Source: Homarus americanus (taxonomy: Eukaryota; Arthropoda; Malacostraca; Decapoda; Nephropidae). From it: a stretch of 64,000 nt of DNA. A program made the translations under genes and the position numbers. The notes under the pieces were generated by a model, which was given only the letters and a program-made list of their open reading frames with translations, did not search any database and was not told where the DNA came from. Location: NCBI RefSeq assembly GCF_018991925.1, contig NW_024732384.1:270001-334000 (forward strand), given 5' to 3'. Of this stretch, positions 47,827 through 58,235 are shown in pieces (the first letter of the stretch is position 1; each line of letters begins with the position of its first letter).

Positions 47827-48147
47827 TCACCTCTGGCAGGTCACGTTAATCCCGAGGAGAGAAGGTCGTATCTCTAGACAACGTGGAGGGGTTGAGAGGG
47901 TCCACAGGATTGGTCGTAAAGGCTGGACCACACCTCAGTAGGGAGGGTGTGGCTGACGGAGGGTGTATTTGTTATGTCTTTCTTAATAATAATAATAATA
48001 ATAAGAATAAGAATCTATAAAAATATTGGTAATATGATTGTGTGTGTGTGTGGTGGTAGTGATGGTGGTAGTTAGTGATAGTAGTAATAATGGTATTAAT
48101 AGTAGTAATTGTGGTAGTGGTAATAGTTGTTGTTGTGAAGAAGGTAT

Positions 48148-48361
48148 GGCAACAAGAACATAAGAATGGAGGAAACTGCAACGGCTCATACTGGGCAGTC
48201 CCGTTTACACCCAACCCCTATTGCTCATATAAGCATCCAACCTATGTTTGAAGCTATTCAGCGTATTAGAGTTAATGATGATATTTGGTAACTTGTTCCA
48301 CTCGTCACTACTCTATTTCCAAACCAGTGTTTACCTATTTCGCGCCTAAATCTAAATTTAA
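48148..48361 (-). mobile_element. CR1-like 3' end, same subfamily as the 40.7 kb copy
   Basis: Reverse complement aligns with 41280-41496, from TAAATTTAGATTTAGGCG to the CTTATGTTCTTG tail. Confidence 0.75.
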
Positions 48362-48520
48362 GTGGTTGTGGCAGTGGGGATGGTAGTAGGACAGGTGGTA
48401 GTGATGGTGGTAGGTGGTGGTAGTAGTAGTGGAGATAATGGTGGTAGGTGGTGGTAGTAGTAGTGGAGATGATGGTAGTTTGGCAGTGATGGTGGTGATG
48501 ATAGTAGGTGGTGGTAAGCA
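48362..48520. repeat. GGTAGT/GGTGAT repeats between two CR1-like fragments
   Basis: Irregular GTAGTAGTGGAGATGATGGT units. Confidence 0.8.
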
Positions 48521-48679
48521 GCTTGTGTTTACATTAGTGTGACACGCCTGGGGTGGGGTGGGGGAACCACCTCTCTCTCTCCTTCCTGATGTCATACTTA
48601 TATACTGCATTGGCCAGGACTTCTTACTCCCCCTCTCCGCCCTCCCTCCCATTCCCTTCTCTCACCACCATCTATACGG

Positions 48680-49641
48680 CCAGGCAATAGACAACCTCCC
48701 CAGACCAGCATCCGCTAGTAGGGTCGGCGGAATATGAAATAAGGCCCTCAATACACCCAGTGACATAAGCAAGTTTGCGGATGACACCAAAATAGGGCGG
48801 CAGATTAATTCAGGGCAGGATGCAAATGCACTACAGGAGGATCTAAATAAACTGCAGGGGTGGTCTGAAAAATGGCAAATGAAATTCAACACCAGCAAGT
48901 GCAGCGACAATATTGGAAGAACAAATACTGTCAATGTATACAGCCTTAACAACATCAACCTAGAGAGTCGACTTGTGAAAGAGACCTGGGGTACTTGTAG
49001 GCCGGACGGCGAAAACAGTGCGTTAATGTTCGAAATAAGGCAAACAGAGTATTGGGTTTTATATCTAGAAGTGTAAGTAATATGAATGCAGAGGTCTTAT
49101 TGCAACTATATCTTGCGCTAGTCAGGCCGCACCTCGATTATGCGGCTCAGTTCTGGTGCCCTATTATAGAATGGATATCAATTCACTGGAGTCGGTGCAG
49201 CGAAGAATGACGAAATGATTCCGGGACTTAGAAACCTTCCATATCAGGATAGGTTAAAGAAACTAAACTTGCATTCCCTAGAAGACGAAAGAGTGCGGGG
49301 AGATATGATAGAAGTATTTAAGTGGGTGAAAGGAATCAATAAAGGGATATAGATAAAGTTCTTATAATATCCGAGGCAGGATAGGACTCTGGAGCAACGG
49401 ATTTAAGTTGGATAAGTTTAGGTTTAGGAGGGAGATAGGAAGGAACTGGTTCACAAATAGGATTGGTGGACGAGTGGAACAAGCTTAGCAACTTTGTAGT
49501 AAGTGATGGAACTCTGGAAAGTTTCAAAAGGAGGCTGGATAGAGCCAGGGATGATAGAGAGTGGTAGTAACTCTCGACAGGAGCTGCCATGCACAGGCCA
49601 ACCGGCCTATTGCAGACTATTTATGTTCTTATGTTCTTATA
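48680..49641 (+). pseudogene. CR1-like RT fragment (family B)
   Basis: Contains SDISKFADDTKIGRQINSGQ, LQEDLNKLQGWSEKWQMKFN, NSALMFEIRQTEYWVL, QDRLKKLNLHSLEDERVRGD, MIEVFKWVKGINKG and, in another frame, KRRLDRAR-type C-terminal remnants. FADD is the RT active site. Multiple frameshifts and stops. The 3' end is TTATGTTCTTATGTTCTTAT, the tandem 8-bp tail expected of CR1-like elements. 5'-truncated within the RT domain. Confidence 0.85.
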
Positions 49642-49644
49642 TAT

Positions 49645-50060
49645 GGAATAAGGTAGGATGTCTAGTGCCTGTACCGACAGACAATAACTAACCCATGACA
49701 CAACCCTAACAGACCATTAGCTTAGCTAGGCGGTCAGCCCGCCCTCTCTTACCTCCTCCTAAATTTCTTCAATTTCCGAACTATAACTTCCTTCCCCCAC
49801 CTCTAATCTTCATTCACCCCTCCTTTCTCTGCAACAGAAAAAAATCTCCCCTCCCCTCCTCACCCTACCCGACCCCTCCTCACCCTACCCCACCACTCCC
49901 ACCCTCCCCACCCCTCCAAATGTATAAAATCCTTCATTCCCTCCTCCTCCCTCCCTCCTTCCCTCCCTCCCCCCCCACCTTCTCTTCTCATATATTAGGC
50001 CCATTCAATCCCTCTTCACTACCCCTCCCTCTCCCTTATCTAAGATGGATGTATCAGAAA
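49645..50060. other. No gene recognised
   Basis: C/T-rich DNA after the CR1-like tail. No splice-bounded coding segment seen. Confidence 0.4.
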
Positions 50061-50063
50061 CGT

Positions 50064-50065
50064 AG

Positions 50066-50119
<54 letters not shown>

Positions 50120-50280
50120 AAGGACTGGGCCAGTACACAGTCTTATGGTCTTCCCAAGGTTTGTGTCCAAAATTGTTCACTCAGACGCGGTAATGCCTTT
50201 GTCAGATGCACCTCATCACCCATCCCCATCTTCACCTCCCCATCATGACCTTCCCCCATCACCACCCCCATCACCTTCCT

Positions 50281-50350
<70 letters not shown>
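50064..50350. repeat. (GT)n then (CA)n-(GA)n microsatellites
   Basis: GT at about 50071-50118, CA at about 50283-50322, GA at about 50323-50350. Confidence 0.92.
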
Positions 50351-50357
<7 letters not shown>

Positions 50358-50964
50358 CTCTGGGTGGTGGTAATGTGTTGTATATTGGTGGTGGTTTTAA
50401 TCGTGGTTGATGGTAATCGTGGTTGGTTTTAGTAGTGGTGGTGATACTGGTAGTAGGTGTTAGTGAGGTTGTTACGTAAGAGGTGGGTAGTTAGACAACA
50501 CTGAGGACGGACGAGACCATCAGTGGTTCATCCTGTGACCCCATCTTCCCTTCCTCTCCCTCCTTCCTATCCCTTCCTATCCCCCTCCCCACTGACCACC
50601 CACTGACCCCCTCTCTCTCTCTTCATCTCTCCTCCCTCCCTACCCTCAACCCCCTACCCTCCAACCCCCTACCCTCCCTTTCCTCCTCCTTCATCTCCCT
50701 TTTCATCCCTCCCCTCCCTCTCCCCCCTCCCTCCCAAATAATGGATATACACCCCAACACAGGCCCTCTCCTTAACCACCTCACCCATTCACATTGTCAT
50801 AGTCCCCTTATGAAAACAGAGACACACAGGAGGGAACTCGCACAAGACAACATTCAACGATACGCCTTAAATGAAATGCCTTTAGACAACCAGCAAGTGA
50901 CCCCTGACCCTGTAGGAACAGGTCACCCCAAAATAGTTCTGGTCTCTTGAGATGTTGATGCGAT

Positions 50965-50999
<35 letters not shown>

Positions 51000-51270
51000 G
51001 TGTGTGTGTGTGCACCACTCCCAGGACTGGTAATTATGAGTGACACAGCGTTAGTGCTGTCGGGAGGGGGAGGGGAAGGAGGGAAAGGATGAAGTGCTTG
51101 TCACCCTCCCTCCCCTGGCTGTCGGGGGAGAAGAAAGAATTAGGGAGGGAAGGGGAAGGAAGTTAGAAAGGAGGAGGAAACGGAAATAGGGTTGAAGAAG
51201 GAAGCAACAGTGGGGGAGTACGTCTGACCTTGAGAATTAGTTATTTAATTTGTGGACACCTTTCATGGAG
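50351..51270. other. Region upstream of the first visible LRCH exon; no exon recognised
   Basis: GGT repeats, pyrimidine tracts, a GT run (about 50971-51012) and purine-rich DNA. No sequence resembling the family's first exon was found. Confidence 0.4.
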
Positions 51271-51271
51271 G

Positions 51272-51335
51272 TGAGGTTAGGTTAGGTGAGGTTGGGTTAG
51301 GTTAGGTTGGGTTGGGTTGGGTTGGGTTAGGTTAT
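51272..51335. repeat. TTAGG/TTGGG tract
   Basis: GGTTAGGTTAGGTTGGGTTG units 120 bp upstream of an LRCH acceptor. Confidence 0.85.
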
Positions 51336-51457
51336 TGTGGTTTGGGTTACTTTACTCTAATTCTTGTTGTTATTGTTGTGTTTCTCTCATTCTTGTTGTT
51401 GTTTTCTTCATCTACTTGTTATTGTTTTTCTCTAACTCTTGTTTATTTGTGTTTCAG

Positions 51458-51603
51458 ATTTATCTAAAAATAGGTTTAGTGAGATACCCGGGGAGGTGAC
51501 GGACTACGCCTCCCTAGAGCAACTTAGCCTCTACCAGAATGTGATCAAAAACCTCCCTGGAGTCCGTGGCCAGCCTCCAGTCCCTCACACACCTCAACCT
51601 CAG
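51458..51603 (+). CDS. Lrch: LRCH-family gene, LRR exon 1 of 4 visible
   Basis: Internal exon bounded by TTTGTGTTTCAG and AG|GTGAGAG. Read with a G carried over from the preceding exon, it begins DLSKNRFSEIPGEVTDYASL and continues EQLSLYQNVIKNLP, one to two leucine-rich repeats. In the LRCH family this stretch follows the first coding exon at the same split Asp codon. After NLP the frame breaks: GG at 51559-51560 is one base too long. Dropping one G gives ESVASLQSLTHLNLR, the expected family sequence, and leaves AG as a split codon for the next exon. Family role (known, not shown here): LRCH proteins are cortical/cytoskeletal scaffolds that pair LRRs with a C-terminal calponin-homology domain and bind DOCK-type exchange factors. 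The extra G is more likely an assembly error than a real mutation, because downstream exons look intact. The first coding exon was not found upstream. Confidence 0.85.
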
Positions 51604-51605
51604 GT

Positions 51606-51676
<71 letters not shown>
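51606..51676. repeat. (GA)n microsatellite starting at the LRCH donor site
   Basis: The donor GTGAGAGAGAGAG merges directly into the run. Confidence 0.95.
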
Positions 51677-51681
<5 letters not shown>

Positions 51682-51910
51682 GTCATCATTTAGTTAACAA
51701 ACTCCTCCTTCATTGACCTTGACATTAATGACTTAAAACAAACATAAACAAGACTGTGTTATTTACTGATGTGGTCTTGTGACTCACTCTAGCAACCATC
51801 AGCCAATCAGCTGCCGCGAGTGTGCGGCGGTTGCTAAGGATGCCAGTAGAGTGGGCGGGGTGTAATCAGCTGTCAGGGGGTAAACAAACAGTTTGTGTCC
51901 GTCTATATGT

Positions 51911-53512
51911 CCGTCATAACCAGCTGTCCACCCCTTGTATATTTCAGCCGTAACCAGCTGTCCACTCCTTGTATATTTCAGCCGTAACCAGCTGTCCACC
52001 CTTGTAGCTTCTGTACGTAACCAGCTGTCCAATTTCTTCAGTTATTTTGTACGTAAATTAGCTGTCCACCCCTTTGTATATATCGTCATTTCAGCTGGAA
52101 CCAGCTGTCCACCCCCTTGTATATTTCAGCCGTAACCAGCGGTCTTGTACCCCTTTGTATATTTTCCAGCCGTAACCAGCTGTCCACAATCTTTTGTATA
52201 TATCAGCTGAACCAGCTGTCCACCCTTGTATATTTCTTTAGCTGCAACCAGCTGTCCACCCCTTGTATATTTCTTAAAACAACCAGCTGTCCACTTGTAT
52301 ATTTCAGCCGCAACCAGCTGTCCAATTCTTGTATATTTTAGCCAGTAACCAGCTGTCCACCCTTGTATATTTTCAGCCAACCAGCTGTCCAATTCTTGTA
52401 TATTTTGTACGTAAATCAGCTGTCCACCCTTGTATATTTCAGCCGTAACCAGCTGTCCACCCCTGTATATTTTCCCAGCCGTAACCAGCTGTCCTCCACT
52501 TTGTATATTTCAGCCGTAACCACGTCCACTTTTATAATTTCAGCCGTAACCAGCTGTCCACCTTGTATATTTCAGCCGTAACCAGCTGTCCACCCTTGTA
52601 TATTTCAGCCGTAACCAGCTGTCCACCCTTTGTATATTTCAGCCAACCAGCTGTCCACCCTTGTATATTTTCCAGCCGTAACCAGCTGTCCACCCTTTGT
52701 ATATATCAGCCGAACCAGCTGTCCACCCCTTGTATATTTCCAACCAGCTGTCCACTTTGTATATTTCAGCCGTAACCAGCTGTCCACCCTTTGTATGTTT
52801 CAGCCGTAACCAGCTGTCCACCCCTTGTATGTTTCAGCCGTAACCAGCTGTCCACCCCTTGTATATTTCAGCCGTAACCAGCTGTCCACCCTTGTATATT
52901 TCAGCCGTAACCAGCTGTCCACTTGTATATTTCAGCCGTAACCAGCTGTCCACCTTGTATATTTCAGCCGTAACCAGCTGTCCACCCCTTGTATATTTCA
53001 GCCGCAACCAGCTGTCCACTCCTTGTATATTTCAGCCGTAACCAGCTGTCCACTTGTATATTTCAGCCGTAACCAGCTGTCCACCCTTGTATATTTCAGC
53101 CGTAACCAGTTGTCCAACTCCTTGTATATTTCAGCCGTAACCAGCTGTCCACTCCTTGTATATTTCAGCCGGAACCAGCTGTCCACTCCTTGTATATTTC
53201 AGCCGTAACCAGCTGTCCACCCTTTGTATATTTCAGCCGTAACCAGCTGCAAGCCAACAGCTTCACCCTTGTATATTTCAGCCGTAACCAGCTGCACCCT
53301 CATTTAGCCGTAACCAGCTGTCCACCCCTTGTATATTTCAGCTGCAACCAGCTGTCCACTCCTTGTATATTTCAGCCGTAACCAGCTGTCCAATCCCCTT
53401 GTATATTTCAGCCGTAACCAGCTGTCCACCCTTGTATATTTCAGCCGTAACCGCTGTCCACCCTTTGTATATTTCGAGCCGTAACCAGCTGTCCACCCCT
53501 TGTATATTTCAG
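51911..53512 (+). repeat. Minisatellite made of copies of the next exon's 3' splice site
   Basis: About 48 tandem units of roughly 34 bp (range about 25-45) fill most of the intron before the second LRCH exon. The consensus reads CCGTAACCAGCTGTCCACCC followed by CTTGTATATTTCAG. It contains a branch-point-like CGTAAC, a pyrimidine stretch, the acceptor TATATTTCAG and the first codons of the real exon (RNQLST). The final unit runs directly into the coding exon at 53513. Units differ by small indels, mostly in the C run, and a few lack the GTA or the AG. The period is not a multiple of three in most units, so including extra units in the mRNA would usually shift the frame and meet a stop. Confidence 0.93.
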
Positions 53513-53759
53513 CCGTAACCAGCTGTCCACCCCTTGTTAGTAGTGCCGGGGTGTGTGTGTGCCCTGGGGGCCCTCAGGGTACTCGACGTGTCCGGTAACC
53601 GCCTGGTGAGTCTACCTGAAGAAGTGGGCCACCTGCAGAGCCTCATGGACCTGGACGCCTCCTACAACCACCTGGCTCACCTGCCTCCTGCCCTGGGTGA
53701 GCTGAACACCCTCAAACGTCTCAACCTCCGCCGTAACCTTCTTCAGTCGCTTCCTGCAG
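53513..53759 (+). CDS. Lrch: LRCH-family gene, LRR exon 2 of 4 visible
   Basis: The exon starts after the last acceptor of the splice-site array (TATATTTCAG at 53503-53512) and ends at CAG|GTGAGG. Joined to the AG left by the previous exon it starts SRNQLST. From 53537 it reads LVVPGCVCALGALRVLDVSG, then NRLVSLPEEVGHLQSLMDLD, ASYNHLAHLPPALGELNTLK and RLNLRRNLLQSLPA. This is three LRRs in LRCH order. The two parts are out of frame by one base: the C run at 53530-53533 needs one more C (or two fewer). As written, CCT TGT TAG ends translation. The exon ends in phase 1 (G|), which matches the next exon at 62298. The segment CTTGTTAG at the join looks like array sequence leaking into the exon, so the problem may come from repeat expansion or from assembly of the array edge. 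Confidence 0.85.
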
Positions 53760-53761
53760 GT

Positions 53762-54135
53762 GAGGTCCTGGTGTTTGTGTAGGGGTGGTGGGTAGGGTTA
53801 GGGGTCCTGGCGTGTGTGTGGGTGGGTGGGTTAGGGTCCTGGCGTGTGGGTGGATGGGTGGATGGGTTAGGTCTGGCGTGTGTGTGTGGGGTGGGTGGGT
53901 TAGGATCTGGCGTGTGTGGGTGGGTGGGTGGGTTAGGATCCTGGCGTGTGTGTGGGTGGGTGGGTTAGGATCTGGCGTGTGTGTGTGGGTGGGTGGGTTA
54001 GGATCTGGCGTGTGTGGTGGTTGGGTGGGTTAGGATCCGTGTGTGTGTGGGTGGGTGGGTGGGTGGGTTAGGGTCCTGGCGTGTGGGTGGGTTAGGGTCC
54101 TGGCGTGTGTGTGGGTCGGGGTGGGTGGGTTTGTT
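53762..54135. repeat. Minisatellite starting at the LRCH exon 2 donor, unit GGTGGGTGGGTTAGGATCTGGCGTGTGTGT
   Basis: About 12 units of 27-34 bp. The first unit (GGTCCTGGTGTTTGTGTAGG) begins within three bases of the donor. Confidence 0.9.
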
Positions 54136-54309
54136 GATATGTAGAAGTGGGTTAAGTGAGAGTATTAGGGCCCTAGTGTATGTGGGTTAAGTGACGGGTG
54201 TAGTGAGTGAGAACCCTCTCCATAGGGCTAGTTAAGACCCCACTTCAACCTCCTCCTCCTCCAGGTAAGTACTCAAGTATGTGAGGAGGTTGGCGGGCAG
54301 ATGGACGGT

Positions 54310-55190
54310 GGAGTTGAATTGAATTGAAACAGATACAGAGTGGATAATAATAACAATATTAACATGGCTGAGAACCTGAGCTGCACCTGATATATACTAT
54401 ACATTTATCTCAAGGAAGTATTATGTAACATTTAGTATCATCTGGAATAGTACAATAGCATGGTGGTAATAAGAACATCTCATAATGTTACCACGATTAT
54501 CACTTCAATATTTATTTTATTTATGTATTATTATTTTTTAATTTATATTATAAGTATACAGTATACATAAATTACAGTGGAATTGAAAAACATACTTATA
54601 ATGGGGGAGCAGTACAACATGGATTGTACAGTATTAAGGTTGAACAGGAGGTCAGAGCTGTCAGGATTATGTCTAGCTGGGAAATATATTTATTGCAATG
54701 GTAAATTACTTATCTATTTACATGATAATTTCCGATAAAACGATTTTGATGGTATAATAAAAGCAGGTACCTGTACTGTATATATAGTAGGTGTTACAAG
54801 AAATATTAATACTTAGACAATAGATTATTTTTAAGAGATGATTTAAAGGAAGGGAGCGTAGTCTTTGCTGGGATGGGTGGGGGTAAGTTGTTCCACACCA
54901 TATTTTATGGAGGTCTGGGACTGAGAGGAGAGCATGGGGAGTGGTCTTAGTAGCTCTGGGTGCCTTAAGTTGTATCTCTGATTATTACGGAACTGGAAAT
55001 AATTATTGTCAAGTAAGTGATTGATAGATTTGTAAACAAAGAGGGCACAGCAGTAGGTGTTAATATCTTCGAATTTTAACATTTTCAGTTTAGCAAATTT
55101 TTCGTTTGTGTGATCTTTTTTTTTCAAGTAGGTCATTGTCCATACAACTCTCTTTTGTGCAGTAATCAGGGAGTGTGGATGGTTGAGAGG
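54310..55190 (-). pseudogene. Non-LTR retrotransposon C-terminus and 3' UTR (family C)
   Basis: Minus-strand frame from about 55190: SLITAQKRVVWTMTYLKKKD, HTNEKFAKLKMLKFEDINTY, ALFVYKSINHLLDNNYF, RYNLRHPELLRP, SIKYGVEQLTP, stop at 54843. This is the C-terminal region of a non-LTR reverse transcriptase (QKRxxR..LxILKxxDxY..FxYKxxNxLL..YxLR pattern). About 500 bp of 3' UTR follows, ending in ATCCACTCTGTATCTG near 54330; that UTR recurs at 59060-59281 and 4556-4640. The open frame is intact over about 115 codons but the 5' part is missing. Confidence 0.8.
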
Positions 55191-55399
55191 TGGATGGGTG
55201 AAGAGATGGATTAAAAAAAATACTTATTACAATCACCCACTTTATTGACATGGTATATAAGAGACACGAGAACAAATGACAATCAGGGTGCGCACAAGAA
55301 GGCCATGTTTACCTAAAGCTGCTCTCTGATTGGCTGTTGAAAGTTGACGATGGTGAAAATTTTTGCTTTTTCATCAGATGTTGAAGTCGTCGTCTCTCT

Positions 55400-55408
55400 T
55401 ACACACAC

Positions 55409-55456
<48 letters not shown>

Positions 55457-55468
55457 TTTTAATGAAAT

Positions 55469-55500
<32 letters not shown>
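55400..55500. repeat. (CA)n and (CT)n microsatellites
   Basis: CA at about 55401-55455, CT at about 55472-55499. Confidence 0.93.
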
Positions 55501-55502
<2 letters not shown>

Positions 55503-55504
55503 CA

Positions 55505-55985
55505 CTTTTTTAACTGAACTTAATAACAAAAGTTGCTGTGAACGGAGAGACCGAGATGGAGGGAAGATGCTCCATTCTGATTGGTTAGTTGGGGACCTTG
55601 GAAAGTAATGTGTATAATCTGATTGGATGCGACCTTGCGTATAATGAAAACGTAAGGGAAAAAAGTTACCAATGGAAAAATAGTCAGGTCGTATTAGGTT
55701 AGGTGAGGTTAGTTACTATTAGGCTAGATTAGGGTTAAGTTATATTAGATCATATTGGGTTACATTAGTTTTGACTGAATGTTAGGTCATGCTAGGGAAG
55801 GGGGGTTGAGAGGGAAGGAATGGGGGTACCTCAGGGGGTTACATCAGAGGGTGTGTTGACGGTGGGGTTGTGGTAACAGTGTGTCGTATATGTGTGTAGG
55901 ACTTGGCGTGAGAGAGAGAGGGGTTCATCGCCGTGTTGGCACAGCTGCGACGACTCCCATGACGCAGTTTGTGGTGATGGGGGGG
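55505..55985. other. No gene recognised
   Basis: Intron of the LRCH gene; TTAGG-like words at about 55690-55780. Confidence 0.4.
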
Positions 55986-55989
55986 GCGG

Positions 55990-55995
55990 ACAGAC

Positions 55996-56042
<47 letters not shown>
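55990..56042. repeat. (GACA)n microsatellite
   Basis: About 12 units. Confidence 0.93.
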
Positions 56043-56044
<2 letters not shown>

Positions 56045-56280
56045 CAGAACGACAGACTGGCACAAAGGATGAAAGAGGCGTGGATTTGCAGGGGAGTGGA
56101 GAGAAAGAGAGTTGGAGGAAGGTGTGTGTGTGGTAACTTGACGAGACTTTCGTTACTGATAATCTGCTCCTCGCTCTCTACTACCCCCCCTCTGTCTCCA
56201 ACTACAACTACCACAATCACTACTACTACCACAACATCTACTACTACATCTACCACCACTACTACTACTTTTTTTTTTTA

Positions 56281-56396
56281 GGTTTTTAAAAAAATCGTGG
56301 CTTCCAGCCTCCCCCAATAGCCACACCTTCGCCGCCATTTTATTACCTTAATATTAAATATCCTAATACATAAGTAGCTATCCTAACTATGTTGAG
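56281..56396 (-). mobile_element. 3' tail of the same retroelement
   Basis: Directly follows the stop of the pseudogene on the minus strand. The same roughly 100-bp tail (GATAGCTACTTATGTATTAGG, then ATAAAATGGCGGCGAAGGTG and TGGCTATTGGG) recurs in the opposite orientation at 27429-27520, which marks it as the element's 3' UTR. Confidence 0.7.
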
Positions 56397-57378
56397 TTAG
56401 TTAAGTCTCAGATCTATGCGGCATTCAGTGACTGTAGCCTCATAGTCAATATCTGCAGCTGTTGTCGGCTTTGGGGCCGATGCTCTCGTTCCCCTGAGGC
56501 AGAGCAAAGCAGACCTAAGGAGAGAGAAGGACAGTCGACATCTCATCCAGGCAGTAACATAACTTCTGGGCTGCTGCTTCTGTTCGGAGATCACCTCAGC
56601 GAGTCTGGCGTAGAAACATCTTGCACTTGATCCCATCCCACCAGAGGTTGTGAACACTAGAGGAGTGAAGCTGCCTTGATCAACGTTCTGAATTCTCTCC
56701 CCATATGCCCTTATCTTGTCGTTCTCGTTCCTCCTGTGTGCAGCATCGAGAGCTAAGTTATGGTGACATGCGGCCATGGGATAAAAAATCCTGATGTCGA
56801 AGAAGGCTCGCTGTCCCAGCGTCCAGAATCCTCGAACACTGACGTGAGCACTGATGTCAACACGAGCTTCGTTGGATGTGTTTGAAGTCCTATGTTGGAA
56901 ATTCTCACCGTCCAATGGAAGGAGGGTCGATTCTACCCTGACATCACGGCAGATTTCTTTCAAGCTATTTGCTGTGAGGTCCCTTACTTCGTCATGCCTC
57001 ATGCATATGAAGCCCCCTTTCTTGCACACCATGGCGGGATCGACGTCATAGGAAGAGCCACACACGCATTGGGAGGGCAAACCTTCTACTGGCCTACCCT
57101 ACCTTATAGCAATGGCATCTGTAAATTCTTGTTTATTGAGACTGAAACCATTTGCCTTTATCGGTAACGTAGTTAACCAGTTCGAGGCGCCCACCTCCTG
57201 CGCTATAGCTACTTTTTTTTTCTTCAAATTCTCTGGTACTTGCAGCAACAGTTGCTGCAACTTATCACTTTGGCCGTGCTGTCGTTCTGTCGTAATGGAC
57301 CTTCGAATCTTATTTACTTCACTGGTATCCACCTCACCTGTTGCGTTCTGAGCTATTATGTGGTCAGTGAGGGCTGCC
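56397..57378 (-). pseudogene. Retroelement-type ORF, C-terminal part, with one nonsense codon
   Basis: One continuous minus-strand frame broken by a single TAG at 57099-57101. Upstream of the stop it includes GASNWLTTLPIKANGFSLNK and EFTDAIAIR; downstream GRPVEGLPSQCVCG, a Cys-rich stretch, KKGGFICMRHDEVRDLTANS, FFDIRIF, GSFTPLVFTTSGGMGSSA and RCRLSFSLLRSALLCLRG. This pattern is a conserved C-terminal region common in predicted retroelement-like proteins of cnidarians and other invertebrates, where a Tyr normally stands at the TAG position (recognition from memory; exact element class not certain). CxC and C-H pairs suggest a zinc-binding patch. The 5' side is cut off by a TAC/GTA microsatellite at 57384-57480. 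It lies inside the LRCH intron in antisense. A decayed copy, not a host gene. Confidence 0.75.
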
Positions 57379-57383
57379 GTGAG

Positions 57384-57480
57384 CTTAACTACTACATCTA
57401 CTACTACCACCAATACCATTACCATTACTACTATTACTACATTTACTGCTACATCTACCACTACTACCACCATTATATCT
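57384..57480. repeat. (TAC)n microsatellite truncating a retroelement
   Basis: TACTAC/TACCAC units at the 5' side of the minus-strand pseudogene. Confidence 0.88.
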
Positions 57481-57811
57481 ACTACAACCTCTTAGCATTT
57501 CTAATTCTCCGGAGGTTTCTGTCTACACCCCCAATTTTCTTTGTTAATTTCCCATTTCTTTATTTATTCCCATTTCCGTTGTTTTCTTTGATTGTTTTTA
57601 CTTTTACGTTTTTTTTTTATTTGCAGTCTCCTTGTGTATTTCTTCTCCGTTTTTCTGAGAGAGAGACCATTACGCGGAACTAAGGCGGATGCTAACCATG
57701 TGTGGTAAAGGGGAAGAAATTGTGGTTGGGGTGATAATCGTGGTGGTTGTGGTGTAGTGGTTGCTGGGATTGTGGTTGTGATGGTTCTTGTTGGGGATTG
57801 TGGTTGTGGTG

Positions 57812-57875
57812 GTCGTACTCAAGGGTAGTCAAGTCATCGTACTCAAGGGTAGTCAAGTTATCGTACTCAAGGGTT
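57812..57875. repeat. 24-bp tandem repeat, unit TCGTACTCAAGGGTAGTCAAGT
   Basis: Almost three perfect units. Confidence 0.88.
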
Positions 57876-58119
57876 AAAAGACAGTGTAGCCTCACCTGGG
57901 AGTGGCACCAAGAACAAGACGAACATTTATTGAACTTCTATTGAACGAGGGGCAGTATCAGGTGACAGCCGTAGGGGGAGGTGGATGACTGTGTGGGGTG
58001 ATGATGGGGAGGTAGGGGTGGGAGGGCAGATAGGTAGGTAATAATAGGAGAGGGGGGGAGGTAATTAGGTGAGGGATAGTTAAGGAAAGGAGGGGAGGGA
58101 GGGGTATTGATCGTAACAA

Positions 58120-58235
58120 CATCCCTCCTCACCCTCCCCTCCTCCTCACCCCTTCCCCCCTCCTCACCCCTTCTCCCCCCCTCTCCTCACCCCCCGTCTC
58201 CTCACCCCCCCTCTCCTCACCCTCATTACACCCCC
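58120..58235. repeat. CTCCTCACCCC repeats
   Basis: Similar in sequence to the 46.5-47.8 kb array. Pyrimidine-rich DNA also at 58570-58960. Confidence 0.8.

Noticed and set aside
46399..47941. Three overlapping Pro/Ser-rich frames of 460-503 codons
   Set aside because: All three plus-strand frames are open only because the minisatellite lacks stop-forming bases.
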